From contig NZ_BDBT01000015.1 in NCBI RefSeq assembly GCF_001613125.1, positions 62,001 through 126,000 on the forward strand: 64,000 nt of DNA. The letters are read 5' to 3'. Position numbers and translations under genes: made by a program. Below the pieces are notes generated by a model. That model did not search any database. It saw nothing but the letters and a program-made list of their open reading frames with translations, and was not told where the DNA came from. Positions 20,701 through 28,700 of this stretch are shown here, piece after piece (positions within the stretch are counted from its first letter, which is position 1; each line of letters begins with the position of its first letter). This DNA is from Nocardia shimofusensis NBRC 100134. GTDB lineage: Bacteria > Actinomycetota > Actinomycetes > Mycobacteriales > Mycobacteriaceae.

Positions 20701-23700
20701 AGGCCGACCTCGTCGCGGCCGAGCAGGTCGGCGTAGACGCCCGCCACGGACTGTTCGACGGCGGTGCCGGGTGCGCGGAAGCTCTTGGTCTCGAAGACCG
20801 GCTCGGGCAGCGCCTTGCGGTTCAGCTTGCCGACGGCGCTGAGCGGGAACTCGTCGAGAACGACGATCGCGGCGGGCACCATGTAGTCCGGCAGGGCCGC
20901 GGCCAGTCCGGCGCGCACGGTGTCGACGTCGACCGCGGTGAACGAACCCGCGGTGACATAGCCGATCAGCTGATCACCGAGTTGCGGATCGGTGCGCACC
21001 AGCACGACCGCGTCGCGGACGCCCGGCTGGGCCCGCAGCGCCGTCTCGATCTCGCCGAGCTCGATGCGCAGGCCACGCAGCTTCACCTGGAAGTCACTGC
21101 GGCCCAGATAGTTCAGCTCACCGTCGCGGGTCCACGACACCAGGTCGCCGGTGCGGTACATGCGGGAACCGGCCGGGCCGAACGGGTCGGCCACGAAGCG
21201 GTCCGCGGTCAGATCCGGCCGGGACAGATAGCCCACCGCCAGCTGATCGCCCGCCAGATACAGCTCGCCCATGACGCCGGGCGCCACCGGGCGCAGGCGC
21301 GAATCGAGCACGAACACCGACGTGTTCCACACCGGGCGGCCGATCGGCACCGACGTCACATCGGCGTCCACGACCTCGTGGAAGGTCACGTCGACCGCGG
21401 CCTCGGTGGGGCCGTAGAGATTGTGCAGGCGGGCGCCGGTCAGCTCACGCAGCCGCTGGGCCGTCGCGGCGGGCAGCGCCTCGCCCGAGGCGAACACCTG
21501 GCGCAGGCTCGCCACCCCGGCCCGCAGCTCCTCGCCGTGCTCGGCGAGGGTCGCGACGAATACCGCCAGCATCGAGGGCACGAAATGCACCGTGGTGACC
21601 CGGTGTTCGGCGATGAGACGGGCCAGGTAGACCGGATCGCGATGGCCGTCCGGGGCGGCCACGACCAGGCGGGCGCCGGTCTGCAAGGGCCACAGGAACT
21701 CCCACACCGACACGTCGAAGGTGGCGGGCGTCTTCTGCAGCACGGCGTCGGCCGGGCCGATCGGGTACTGCGCCTGCATCCACAGCAGGCGGTTGACGAT
21801 CGCGGCCTGGCTCACCGCGACGCCCTTGGGACGACCGGTCGAGCCCGAGGTGAAGATGACGTAGGCGATGTCGGCGCCGGTGGCAGCCCTCGGCCGTTCG
21901 GCCGCGGTGATCGGACCGTCGGGCACCCCGTCGAGATCGAGCGCGTCGATGGCGATGCGCGGCGCCGTGGCGGTGGACGGGCCCGCCATCAGGGCCGCGT
22001 CGGCGCGGGTGGTCAGCACCAGGGCCGGATCGGCGGTCTCCAGCACCGTTTCCCGGCGTTCGGCCGGCTGTTCCGGATCGAGCGGCACGAAGCCCGCCCC
22101 CGACTCGAGCACCGCGTACATGGCCACGACCAGGTCGATCGAGCGCCGGATGCCCAGGGCCACCAGCGAACCCGGACCGACACCGGAGAGCAGCAACGCT
22201 CTGGTCAGACGGTGCACGCGGGTACCGAACTCGGCGTAGGTCAGCGTCTCGTGCTCACCGGCCACCGCGACCAGCTGCGGGTCCGCGGCCAGGCGCGCCT
22301 CGAACAGCTCGACCAGCGTGGTATCCGGCACCGGGTAGGCGGTGGCGTTCCACTCGGTGAGCACCGCGTGCCGTTCGGCGTCGGAGAGCAGGTCCACCTC
22401 GCCGGCGACATTGTGGATGCTCGCGACCATGGCCGAGAGCACCCGGCGGTAGCGCTCGGCGAAGGCGCGGATGGTGTCGGCGTCGAACAGGTCGGCGGCG
22501 TAGGCGATCTCGGCGGCGATGCCCGCCGGGGTGCCGTGCTGGTCGGCGGATTCGGCCAGGGTCAGCTGCAGATCGAACTCGGCCAGCGGACGCGCCGAGG
22601 TGACGCCTTCGACGGTGAGGCCGGGCAGGTCCAGCGCGCCCAGACGCAGGTTCTGGAAGGTCAGCATGACCTGGAAGAGCGGGTGGTGCGCGGTGGAGCG
22701 CGGCGGGTCGATCAGGCCGACCAGACGTTCGAAGGGCAGGTCGGCGTGCGCGAAGGCGTCCGCGTCGCCCGCGCGTACCTGCGCGAGCAGCTCGTCGAAG
22801 GTGGCCTCCGGGCGCACCTCGGTCCGCAGCACCAGCGTGTTGACGAACATGCCCACCAGGTCGTCGAGGGCGGGTTCGCCGCGACCGGCGACCGGGGTGC
22901 CGATGGCGATGTCGTCGCCGCCGGACATCCTCGCCAGCAGCACCGCCAGCGCCACGTGCGCCACCATGAACAGCGTGACGTTGTGACGGCGCGCGAGTTC
23001 GGCGAGCGTGGCGTGGAATTCCGCGTCGATACCGAAGGTCAGGGTGCCCGCGCGGTAGGAGGCCTCCTGGGGACGCGGCCGGTCGGTGGGCAGCGTGGAC
23101 AGCTCGGGCAGATCGGCCAGCCTGTCGCGCCAATACTCGCGCTGGTCGTGCAGCAGTGAACGCGGGTCGTCGGCCCCGCCGAGCAGCTCGCGCTGCCACA
23201 GCGTGTAGTCGGCGTACTGCACGGCCAGCGGCGTGAAGTCCGGCGTCCGGCCCGCCGTGCGCGCCTGGTAGGCGAGCATCAGGTCGCGGGTGAGCGGGCC
23301 CATCGAGAAGCCGTCGGCGGCGATGTGGTGCACCACGCACACCAGCACGTGCTCGCGCGGCGACAGCTCCAGCAGCCGCAGCCGGATCGGCGGCGCGACG
23401 GCCACGTCGAAGCCCGTGCCGATGACGGTCTTCAGCAGTTCGGGCACCCGGTCCGGCGCGACCGCCAGGACGGGGAGTTCGGGTACCGCACGCGGGTCGT
23501 CGACCGGCAGCACCACCTGGGTGCCCTCGCCGTCGACCTCGGGGTACACCGTCCGCAGCACTTCGTGGCGGGCGATGACATCGGCGACGGCCGCGCCCAG
23601 CGCCGCCACATCCAGCGACCCCGACAACCGCACCGCCACCGGGATGTTGTTCACCCCGCTGGCCGCGTCGAAGCGGTTGAGGAACCACATGCGCTGCTGG

Positions 23701-25589
23701 GCGTAGGACAGCGGGACCCGATCCGGGCGCTCGACCGCGAGCAACGGCGGACGCGCGGGCGTGTCCAGACCCTCCACCAGCGCGGCGAGACCGGACACGG
23801 TGGCGGCCTCGAACATCAGCCTGACCGGGACCGGGACGCCCGCGGCGCTGCCGATCCTGGCGACCGCCTGGGTCGCCAGCAGCGAGTTGCCGCCCAGTTC
23901 GAAGAAATCGTCGTCGGCGCCGACCTGGATCTGCGCGTCCCCCTCTGGCGCCAGCACCGAGGCGAAGACCTCGGCCACGATCCGTTCCATCGGGGTCGAC
24001 GGTTCGCGGTAGGTCCTGGTCGCGAAGACCGGCTCCGGCAGCGCCGCGCGGTCGAGCTTGCCGACCGCGTTGAGCGGTAGTTCGTCGAGCACCATGATCG
24101 ACGAGGGCACCATGTAGGTCGGCAGGACCTTGCGGATGTGGTCGCTCACCTGGGCGACATCGGGCGCCGTTCCCGCCCGCGCGAGGACATAGGACACCAG
24201 CGCGGTGCTGCCCGAGGGCAGCGTGGCGCCCAGGGTCGCGGCGAAGTCGATGTCGGGATGCGAGGTCAGCGCGCTGTCGATCTCACCGAGTTCGATGCGC
24301 AGGCCGCGGATCTTCACCTGGAAGTCCGAGCGCCCCACGTACTCGAACGCGCCGTCGGATTCGCGGCGGCGCACCAGGTCGCCGGTGCGGTAGAGCCTGC
24401 TGCCCTCGCCGTCGAACGGGTCGGCCACGAAACTGGCGGCGGTCAGCGCGGAGCGGCCGTGGTACCCGTGCGCCAGCGAGGGACCGGCCAGGTACAGCTC
24501 GCCCACCACACCCGCGGGCACCGGGCGTAACAGGGTGTCCAGCACGTAGGCGCTGACTCCCGGCAGCGCCGTGCCGATGGTGATCTCCTCGTCGACGTGC
24601 AGCGGCTCGGATACCGACACGATCATCGTCGCCTCGGTCGGCCCGTAGACGTTGTGCATGGTCCGGCCGGGGTGCGCCCACCGGCCGACCAGTTCCGGGT
24701 TGAGCTTCTCGCCGCCGACGACCAGGGTGCGCACCGAGGTCAGGCCGAACGGATCGACCGATTCCAGCGCGGCGGGCGTCATCATCAGATGCGTGACGCC
24801 GGTCCGCTCGATCAGCGCGGCCAGTTCGGCCCCGCCGTAGACCTCGGGCGGGGCGATGACCAGCGTCGCGCCCTGGGGGAAGGCGAACATCGCTTCCATC
24901 AGTGAGAAGTCGAAGCTGGGCGAACTCAGGTGGGTGACCAGGTCGCCGACGCCGACGCCCAGATTCGCCGCCGCCGAGGCGACGGTCGCGATGCCGGTGT
25001 GCGAGACCAGCACGCCCTTGGGCATGCCGGTCGAGCCGGAGGTGTAGATCATGTAGGCCGGATGTGCCGGGGTGAGAGTGCGCACCCGGTCGGCGTAGGA
25101 GATCGGGTGCGCCGGATGGGCGGCGATGCGCTCGGCGCGCACCGGATCGTCCAGTTCGATCCAGTAGGTGCCGGTCCCCAGCACGGGACGGTGCGCGGAG
25201 GTGGTGAGCCCGAACTCGGCGCCGGAATCGGCCAGGATGTGCGCGATCCGCTCGGCCGGGTAGTTCGGGTCCACCGGCACGTAGGTGGCGCCGGTCTTGG
25301 CGATCGCCCACAGCGAGATCACCGATTCGATCGAGCGGGTGATGCCCATGGCGATGGTGTCGCCCGGGCCGAGATCGCGGCTGATCAGTTCCCTGGCGAT
25401 CCGGGAGGACGCTTCGTCGAGTTGCCGGTAGGTCAGCTGACGCCGGTCGGCGGGATCGCCGGTCGGGTCGCTGAGGACCGCGACCGCGTCGGCGGCGGAC
25501 TCCACAGCCGCGGTGAGCAGCTGGGCCAGCAGCGGCGAACCCGACCGGCGGCGGCGACCTTCACGGCTGGAACGTCTCACTGTTTCCAT
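8718..25589 (-). CDS. NRPS1: five-module non-ribosomal peptide synthetase with degenerate E domain
   Basis: A 5623-residue assembly line, A-T-C-A-T-C-A-T-C-A-T-E°-C-A-T-TE. Carrier serines: S569, S1641, S2712 (GGNSL type), S3793 (IGGDSI), S5289. Condensation HHxxxDG motifs start near 754, 1831, 2904 and 4429, all intact. The E-like domain (about 3835-4250) has lost its catalytic His pair. The TE nucleophile is S5428 (GWSLGG). A-domain codes read by eye against GrsA numbering: A1 DFMMVGVMIK, A2 DVWHFSLVDK (matches Ser), A3 DALFIGAVVK, A4 DLWHLILVSK, A5 DIWHFAWVVK; all but Ser are unassigned. The product would be a pentapeptide X-Ser-X-X-X released by hydrolysis or cyclisation. There is no starter C domain and the N-terminus is Arg-rich (RRRRSG). 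The start is ATG 25589 with AGAGGTG upstream. It is last of the four NRPS genes. Confidence 0.95.
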   Translation of the reverse strand: METVRRSSREGRRRRSGSPLLAQLLTAAVESAADAVAVLSDPTGDPADRRQLTYRQLDEASSRIARELISRDLGPGDTIAMGITRSIESVISLWAIAKTGATYVPVDPNYPAERIAHILADSGAEFGLTTSAHRPVLGTGTYWIELDDPVRAERIAAHPAHPISYADRVRTLTPAHPAYMIYTSGSTGMPKGVLVSHTGIATVASAAANLGVGVGDLVTHLSSPSFDFSLMEAMFAFPQGATLVIAPPEVYGGAELAALIERTGVTHLMMTPAALESVDPFGLTSVRTLVVGGEKLNPELVGRWAHPGRTMHNVYGPTEATMIVSVSEPLHVDEEITIGTALPGVSAYVLDTLLRPVPAGVVGELYLAGPSLAHGYHGRSALTAASFVADPFDGEGSRLYRTGDLVRRRESDGAFEYVGRSDFQVKIRGLRIELGEIDSALTSHPDIDFAATLGATLPSGSTALVSYVLARAGTAPDVAQVSDHIRKVLPTYMVPSSIMVLDELPLNAVGKLDRAALPEPVFATRTYREPSTPMERIVAEVFASVLAPEGDAQIQVGADDDFFELGGNSLLATQAVARIGSAAGVPVPVRLMFEAATVSGLAALVEGLDTPARPPLLAVERPDRVPLSYAQQRMWFLNRFDAASGVNNIPVAVRLSGSLDVAALGAAVADVIARHEVLRTVYPEVDGEGTQVVLPVDDPRAVPELPVLAVAPDRVPELLKTVIGTGFDVAVAPPIRLRLLELSPREHVLVCVVHHIAADGFSMGPLTRDLMLAYQARTAGRTPDFTPLAVQYADYTLWQRELLGGADDPRSLLHDQREYWRDRLADLPELSTLPTDRPRPQEASYRAGTLTFGIDAEFHATLAELARRHNVTLFMVAHVALAVLLARMSGGDDIAIGTPVAGRGEPALDDLVGMFVNTLVLRTEVRPEATFDELLAQVRAGDADAFAHADLPFERLVGLIDPPRSTAHHPLFQVMLTFQNLRLGALDLPGLTVEGVTSARPLAEFDLQLTLAESADQHGTPAGIAAEIAYAADLFDADTIRAFAERYRRVLSAMVASIHNVAGEVDLLSDAERHAVLTEWNATAYPVPDTTLVELFEARLAADPQLVAVAGEHETLTYAEFGTRVHRLTRALLLSGVGPGSLVALGIRRSIDLVVAMYAVLESGAGFVPLDPEQPAERRETVLETADPALVLTTRADAALMAGPSTATAPRIAIDALDLDGVPDGPITAAERPRAATGADIAYVIFTSGSTGRPKGVAVSQAAIVNRLLWMQAQYPIGPADAVLQKTPATFDVSVWEFLWPLQTGARLVVAAPDGHRDPVYLARLIAEHRVTTVHFVPSMLAVFVATLAEHGEELRAGVASLRQVFASGEALPAATAQRLRELTGARLHNLYGPTEAAVDVTFHEVVDADVTSVPIGRPVWNTSVFVLDSRLRPVAPGVMGELYLAGDQLAVGYLSRPDLTADRFVADPFGPAGSRMYRTGDLVSWTRDGELNYLGRSDFQVKLRGLRIELGEIETALRAQPGVRDAVVLVRTDPQLGDQLIGYVTAGSFTAVDVDTVRAGLAAALPDYMVPAAIVVLDEFPLSAVGKLNRKALPEPVFETKSFRAPGTAVEQSVAGVYADLLGRDEVGLDDDFFALGGNSLLATRVIARLNEAHDAALDVRALFQAPTVAALAQRIVPGAGSARPGRGGRVALTAGPRPATVPLSPAQQRMWVLNRMDPSSVAYNIPFALQIAGALDVQALRGAVDDVLERHEVLRTRYPAGADELPYQEILPLEEVLPGGLRVERPRDIMGRVIELMTSGFDVTERVPVRIALLNGGVPDKHLLVLVTHHICADGASLAPLARDLVTAYAARSTGQAPEWEPLPVQYADYALWQREVMGAEDDPESLAARQLDFWRDRLDGLRPGPTLPQDRVRVTGAAARGASIRFELPADVHTALAELARAHNASLFMVVHAALAALLARLGGESDVAIGTPVAGRGERALDDLVGMFVNTLTLRTDVDVDAGFTALVEAAREADLAAFDHAELPYERVVDAVAPDRAGTTSPLFQVVLGFENLTKPVLELPGLTVTAMDSGPLAAKFDLLLEVEPRHDADGTPGPMGAALTYATDIFDAATAQGFAHRFARLAAEVAADPAQPIGDIDLLDDLDREHLRPAEIAVRTDLTLPQLLAEAVDTAPRNTAVVFTDAVEQLGALDYPELDARSTLLARELVDRGVGPEDLVAVAVPRSLESVLALWAVAKTGAGFVPIDPAYPAERIAHMLADSGAVLGLTVCDEVAALPKRVRWLLLDDIAFVARLARFDTRALTDADRRGPLRPQHPAYVIYTSGSTGTPKGVTVTHAGLAALAGELRERFALTPHARTLHFASPSFDASVLELLLAVGAGATMVVVAPSVFGGGDLAEVLRRERVTHAFITPAALAGLDPEGLDDLRVLITGGEACPPELLRRWAGPIEAGTLAFHNAYGPTEATVVASVTGPMRPDVPITIGAPLRGTAAYVLDRRLRPVPAGVSGELYISGPALARGYRDRSVLTATRFVADPFAADGTRMYRTGDLVRRTAAGELEYLGRNDFQVKIRGFRIELGEIDAALTAQPEVDFAVTVGHELDNGSTILASYVHPVAGARIDADELLAAAGRALPRHMVPASITVLDAIPLTPAGKLDRAALPAPVLRVSTFRAPRGRLEQLVASLYAEALGSAEPVGADDDFFARGGNSLIATQVVARLAAALGTRLEVRELFDAPTVAGLAARLGDRLDATASGTAAAARPALTAGERPDRIPLSPAQRRYWFLNQFDTAASAVDNIPMAVRLSGELDVAALGRAVTDVLARHEVLRTVYPGGDERPYQLIHPVPSEPVTLVPVDVPEDRLPATLTELARRTFDVTREIPFHVALLRVAPTEHVLAFVVHHVSADGASMAPLARDIMVAYTARLHGSAPRWTPLPVQYADYALWHRAVLGDEDDPDSVAAAQIAYWRERLAGLPDQLDLPADRPRPPAQSFQGATVRLVVSADRHAALQELARANRASLFMVVHAAFAVLLAGLSGSGDIAVGTPLAGRGERELDDLIGMFVNTVVFRTRVRPGESFTELLASVREGDLTAFDNADVPFERLVEVLNPARSTARNPLFQVGLSFQNLRETTFELPGLRVAPLEFETHLAKTDLQLTVTDRYEADGTPAEILADFSYATDLFDESTVQAVAERFQRVLDTVLADPMVPVAGIDLLSAAERERILRTTNETEHWIDPRANLSSLLDDTVMRSPEALALVAGEGQRAVWITYGELDQRVNRLARHLIRRGVRPEDRVVLAMRRSVDLVVAMFAVAKSGAAYVPIDPDQPVERVEQILTTAAPICVLTTTRDAFDTTAALTVVVDALDLSMLSPASIAPSERNGKLHADHPAYVIFTSGSTGTPKGVTVSHGAIVNQLLWKTAAFGLDRDTIVLLKTAATFDLSVWEFWSAAVCGGRLVIADAEGQRDPSYLNTLIRETGVNTLHTVPSMLDALVTDGGGSLPDSVRLVLAIGEELPATLAARVRASGVTLHNLYGPTEAAVSITDHAVTEADSASVPIGSPEWNSRVYVLDGTLRPVPDGVPGELYLAGAQLARGYHRRPALTAERFLADPFATEAGGAAGERMYRTGDLVVRTASGNLEYLGRTDFQVKVRGFRIELGEIDAALLAQPGVAQAVTVGRDQPGRAVSLVSYVVPAEVLAERAPLDEATLLAGLRARLPEYMVPVAVVVLPRMPLTSVGKVDRSALPAPRPVATAHRAPVTAAEQALAEVVAEVIGREQVGADDDFFAIGGDSIAAIQVVARARAKGVRFTPRQVFELRTVAALAAAGTAPPAGPAPRAGELPLTPKATRILATRPDGIEPRAVVVDLPVDATPVKVRQAVELVLARNPMLWARLRPAADGRPAGFVLPPTPAPEDRPYFRLADSVPLDDVVAAAAAALDPVEGRNIRFVHVGADGSAQLVVVANGLVVDDRAWRVLTDQLIAAWSRPHSAELVRPVPATGHGLAILLRDLAARAADPAVHAELDRWRAIAPASRQAPRELDLSARSRVSLTITAEGAAAVATTAAAYHTGVGDVLLAALALAMRTAADHPVVRATGPVVRLHADARGAFDTDARAEADADMVGAFTTGYPLVLDLGDIDTADALVGGGAAGRVLAQVKEARRAVPAGGVGYGLLRYLDPGIELPGPGLLRLRYRDLRPVRVHTDAPADDLLLDVLIEATGNGLLARFDFASAAFTAEQVRGFAEHWVRALGGLAEHGSRPGAGGHTPSDFRLVKLTQTDLDRFTETYSAPADIWPMTALQSGMLFHALLADASIDPYMIQFVLDLDGSVDASRLRAAAQALLDRHANLRVAFADTADGTTVQVVPARVEAPWRQIALDHLDPAVIAAEAERIENAELGQHFDPSTAPLLRFTLLRTAPDRYHLVVTSHHILLDGWSVPLLMRELLTCYAFGPHSRELPPVHPYRDYLLWLAGQDREAALAAWRSALDGVTEPTLLARRPGHEISAGIGEAGFAMSTAQTEALTRLAARVGVTVNTVVQTAWALLIGRSTDRDDVVFGATVSGRPADLDGVETMVGLFLNAAPVRVRLDPTRSLDELLRTVQDEQAALLDHHHLGLSEIQESLGLESLFDSLVVFESYPVDAEGLRRISEIDGMRVSGVHVTDGTHYPVTVIVALGDQLRVQVKYLRDLFEPEAAQTLASRLAALIGKFVAVPHARVGEVDALLADERAALFARNSTVVPELLDDATLLRLFDEQVARTPRATALIAAGDSGPAAVLDYADLDRRSRVLATELAELGVEPRQLVAVAMRRSVDLVVAIYAVLRAGAAYVPVDPDHPDERNEQVLAGAAPVCVLTRSGDEFGTGTGIPVVEVDTLDLSGVPAHPGVRVAADDLAYVVYTSGSTGRPKGVAITHRQMANQFRWAQLTHPHDRTDVVLHKTPITFDISAWELFWPLQAGAAVVIAEPDGHRDPAYLAAVVAEHRVTTVHFVPSMLDAFLADIRPGRRTSLRRVFAAGEVLSTETAAMFAERLPGVDLLNWYGPAEATVVTEHRADPAGSEGGASVPIGSPVANTRVHVLDRQLRPVPDGTAGELYVAGVQLARGYHGAPGLTAERFVARNGGERMYRTGDVVRWRRGPGGRAVLEYLGRTDFQVKLRGQRIELGEIEAVLLAHQAVRHAAVSVVQAPAGERLVAYVVPDEGAVVVPGALLSHARAALPPYMVPAAVVPLSALPLNASGKLDRNALPVPELPVRPYRAPATETEKLLASVFAEVLEVDRVGADDDFFELGGNSLAATKVVARLRQDAEVETRVQWFFTDSTVATLARRIEQARACGVDYEPGTADALGPLLPIRGEGTLPPLFCFYPMAGLSWGYAGLLAYLEPTRPVLGLQSPALSEPDYLPRSLEEMAARCLAEIRSVQPFGPYHLVGWSLGGLLAHAVAVALQESGEEVAMLALLDSHHDISAADFHDALRGALAEIGIQADNLLGDEPAPYLSEDSLAALHAAIPADLTALTPERLGRVYRSAVRSAELISDYRPGVFKGRVDYFSARILGANLVRGIDPETSAAKWRAFVAGEVVDHPVHATHDEMTSPHALAQIGPTLAARLAPGARTPGSGPIRHDGTAR
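12840..14087 (-). other. degenerate epimerisation domain inside NRPS1 (residues ~3835-4250)
   Basis: The domain starts at ELPLTPKATRIL and keeps E-type landmarks: MVGAFTTGYPLVLDL (compare the E motif VGWFTxxYP) and GGVGYGLLRYL (compare PxxGxGYGxLxYL). Where active E domains read HHLVVDGxSWR it reads NGLVVDDRAWR. The His pair is N3965-G3966 and the Gly after Asp is D3971. The second His is the catalytic base in E and C domains, so epimerisation should not occur. Boundaries are approximate. Confidence 0.8.
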
Positions 25590-25742
25590 CGCGCCAGTTC
25601 ACCTCTCGGGTCGAGCAAAAACCACACCCGCACGGCACGCGTGCGGACCTACACGGCGACCTCGGGCACGCAACAATAACCGCCCGCGATGTTCTGCACA
25701 TCGCTGTATGCATGCGGTTCATTGCACCCGAGACCTCGGTAG

Positions 25743-25776
25743 GTTACTCACATCACGTAACAGACCATCAGGTCTG
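25743..25776. promoter_or_regulatory. inverted repeats in the NRPS2-NRPS1 gap
   Basis: The 178-bp gap (25590-25767) has two dyads at its NRPS2 end. CAGACC (25761-25766) and GGTCTG (25771-25776) form a 6-bp hairpin overlapping the NRPS2 stop codon (25768-25770), and GTTAC/GTAAC arms 9 bp apart lie at 25743-25761. The first may be a weak terminator and the second an operator for NRPS1. The GTGATGTGAGTAAC read on the minus strand matches only the left half of a CRP-type site. No gene fits in the gap. Confidence 0.35.
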
Positions 25777-28700
25777 GTCCGTGCGTGCGTACCCGGCGGC
25801 GTGCAGCGCGTCGAGGACACGGCCGATCACGGCCAGTCCCTCCGCCCCGGTCATCCGCCAGTGCGTCGCCGGGACGGCGATCTCCCTGATCGGCCCGTCC
25901 ACGGCTGCGGCCCAGGTGTCCGCGCCACCCCGACCGCAGGGATCATCCCCCGCCGCGGCGAAATACACCAGCTCACCCGCGAACAAACGGGGCCGGTACC
26001 GCGCGGTCACGGCCACCGAGTGCACGGCGGCCTCGAGCACCCGCGCGATGCGACGCTCACCGAACGAGGCGAACGGCTCCGGCAGCCGCGCCAGCTGCCG
26101 CGCCACCGTCGCGGCGTCGGCGGCGGGGTCGATGCCGCGACCGATGTCGAGCCGCGCCGCCCCGTCGCCGAGCAGACCGCCCAGCAACTCGGCCACCGGC
26201 ACCGGGCCGGACACGGTGGTGGTCGCCGCCGCCGAGCTCAGATAGCTGTCCATCATCGCCAGCAACTCGACCTGCTCACCGTCGAGTTGCAGCTGTACCG
26301 CGATCGCATGGGCGAGCACACCGCCCAGCGACCAGCCGAGCAGGTGGTAGGGGCCGTGTGGCTGTACTGCGCGAATTTCCTGGATATAACGCAGTGCCCA
26401 CTGCTCGGTCGACTCCGGCAACGGCTCGTCCGAGCCCAGAGCGGGCGACTGCAATCCGTAGATCGGCCGGCTCGGGTCGAGGTGTGCCGCCAGACCGGCG
26501 AACGACCAGGCGATCCCGCCGAACGGGTGGATGCAGAACAACGGACGCCCCTCGCCCGGACGCAACGGCAACAGCACATCGAACGCGGCGTCGGTGTCCG
26601 CGGCGCCCACCCGCTGGGCCGTGAGGTGGGCGGCGAGGGCTGCCGGAGTAGGAGCGGTGAACATCCACATGACAGGCACCCGGCTTCCCACCTCCTCCCC
26701 GAGCCGGGCGGCGGCCCGCGTCGCCACGAGCGAATTCCCCCCCGATTCGAAGAAACTGTCGTCCACGCCGATGCTGTCGGCGGCCCTGCCCAGAACCTCG
26801 CCGAACACCTCGACGACCGTCCGTTCCAGTGGCGTCTCGGGTGCCCGGAACGGCGCCTTCTCCACCACCGGTGCGGGCAGCGCCCGGCGGTCCACCTTGC
26901 CACTCGCGTTCAACGGCATCTGCTCGAGCACCACGAAAGCCGACGGCACCATGAAGACCGGCAGCGACGCCGACGCTCGCGCGCGCAGCGTCACCGCGTC
27001 CACGCGACGGCCCGCGGCAGGCACCACATAGCCGACGAGCCGGTCACCGGCGTACGCATCGGAATCCACGACGACGACGGCGGCGGCGACCGCATCCTCC
27101 GCGAGCAGCACCGCTTCGATCTCGCCGAGTTCGACGCGCTGACCACGGAGCTTGACCTGGAAATCGCTGCGGCCCAGATATTCCAGCGCAGGCGCGGGGC
27201 CGTCGAGGCGCCACCGCACGATATCGCCGGTGCGGTAGAGCCGCTGCCCGCCCCGATGAGCGACGAAACGCTCGGCGGTCAGCGCCGGAGCACCGGCGTA
27301 TCCCCGGGCCAGCTGGACACCGGCCACGTACAGTTCGCCCGCGGAGCCCGGCGGCACCGCACGCAGGTGGCGATCCAGAACATGGACGGTGGTGTTGTCG
27401 ACCGGGGCGCCGACAGGCACGGACGCTCCGGTCTCGGCGGCGACAGGATGCGCGGTGACCACTGTCGCTTCGGCCGGTCCGTACCAGTTCACCAGACGCG
27501 CCTTCGGCAGGGCCGCCGCGAAACGACGTGCCGTCTCGCCCGGCAGCGCCTCACCGGCGGCGAACACCCAGCGCAGCCGGGGATGCTCGCCCGCGGCCAC
27601 AGCGAGGAACGCGTCCAGCATCGAGGGCACGAAATGCACTGTCGTGACGTCGTACTCGTCGATCGTGCGGGCGAGGTAGCCGGGATCACGGTGCCCGTCC
27701 GGCACCGCGACGACCACGGTCGCGCCGGTCTGCAACGGCCAGAACAATTCCCACGTGGAGATGTCGAAGGTGATCGGCGTCTTGTGCAGCACCACGTCAC
27801 CGGGACCGTGCGGATAGGTCCGCTGCGCCCAACGGAATTGGTTGCTCAGCTGCCGATGGGTGATCGCCACGCCCTTCGGGCGGCCGGTGGAACCGGAGGT
27901 GTAGATCACGTACGCCACGTTGTCCGCCCTGGGCGCGGACAGCGGCACCGCAGCCACGCGGTGGAGACTGTCGATCGACAGCACCGGAACCCCGGTGGTC
28001 GTATCGAAACCGTCGGCCTCTCGGGACAGGACACAGACTGGCGCGGCGCTGGTCAGCACGTGATCGTTGCGCTCGGCCGGGTGATCGGGATCGATCGGCA
28101 CGTACCCCGCGCCGGTACGCAGGACGGCGTAGACACCGACGACCAGTTCGATGGAGCGGCGCATCGCCACCGCCACCAGAGTCTCCGGGCCGACACCACG
28201 AGCGGCGAGGTCCGAGGCCAGCACGAGCGAACGCTGCCGGAGCTGGGCATAGCTGAGTGTCTCGCTGCCGAACCGGACGGCGGGCGCCTGCGGGGTCCGT
28301 TCGACCTGCGCGTCGAACAGCCCGATCAGGGTCTGTTCATCGAGCAGGTCGGGGACGGCGGTGGCGTTCATCTCCGACAGCACTGCCCGGTCGGCCGCGG
28401 TCAGCGCGTCGAGTTCGGCGATCCGTGCCGCACGCCGCTGCGGGATCTCGCGCAGAAGCGACGCGTAACGGTCTGCCAGGCAGCGGACCGAGGGCTCGTC
28501 GAAGACATCACGCAAGAACTTCAGCGACACCCGGAATTCCCGGCCCGGGTAGACCATCACCGTCACCGGATAGTGGGAACTGCTCACAGCCTCGGCGGTG
28601 CGGACACTCAGACCACCCGGCATCCGCGCGGCATCCCCGAGCATCCGCTGATCGATCGGAGCCGACTCGAACACCAGCAGCGAGTCGAAGAGGTCCTCGA

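Noticed and set aside
25743..25756. GTGATGTGAGTAAC (minus strand) as a third CRP/GlxR site, before NRPS1
   Set aside because: Only the left half fits; the right half reads TAAC and the central TA is missing.
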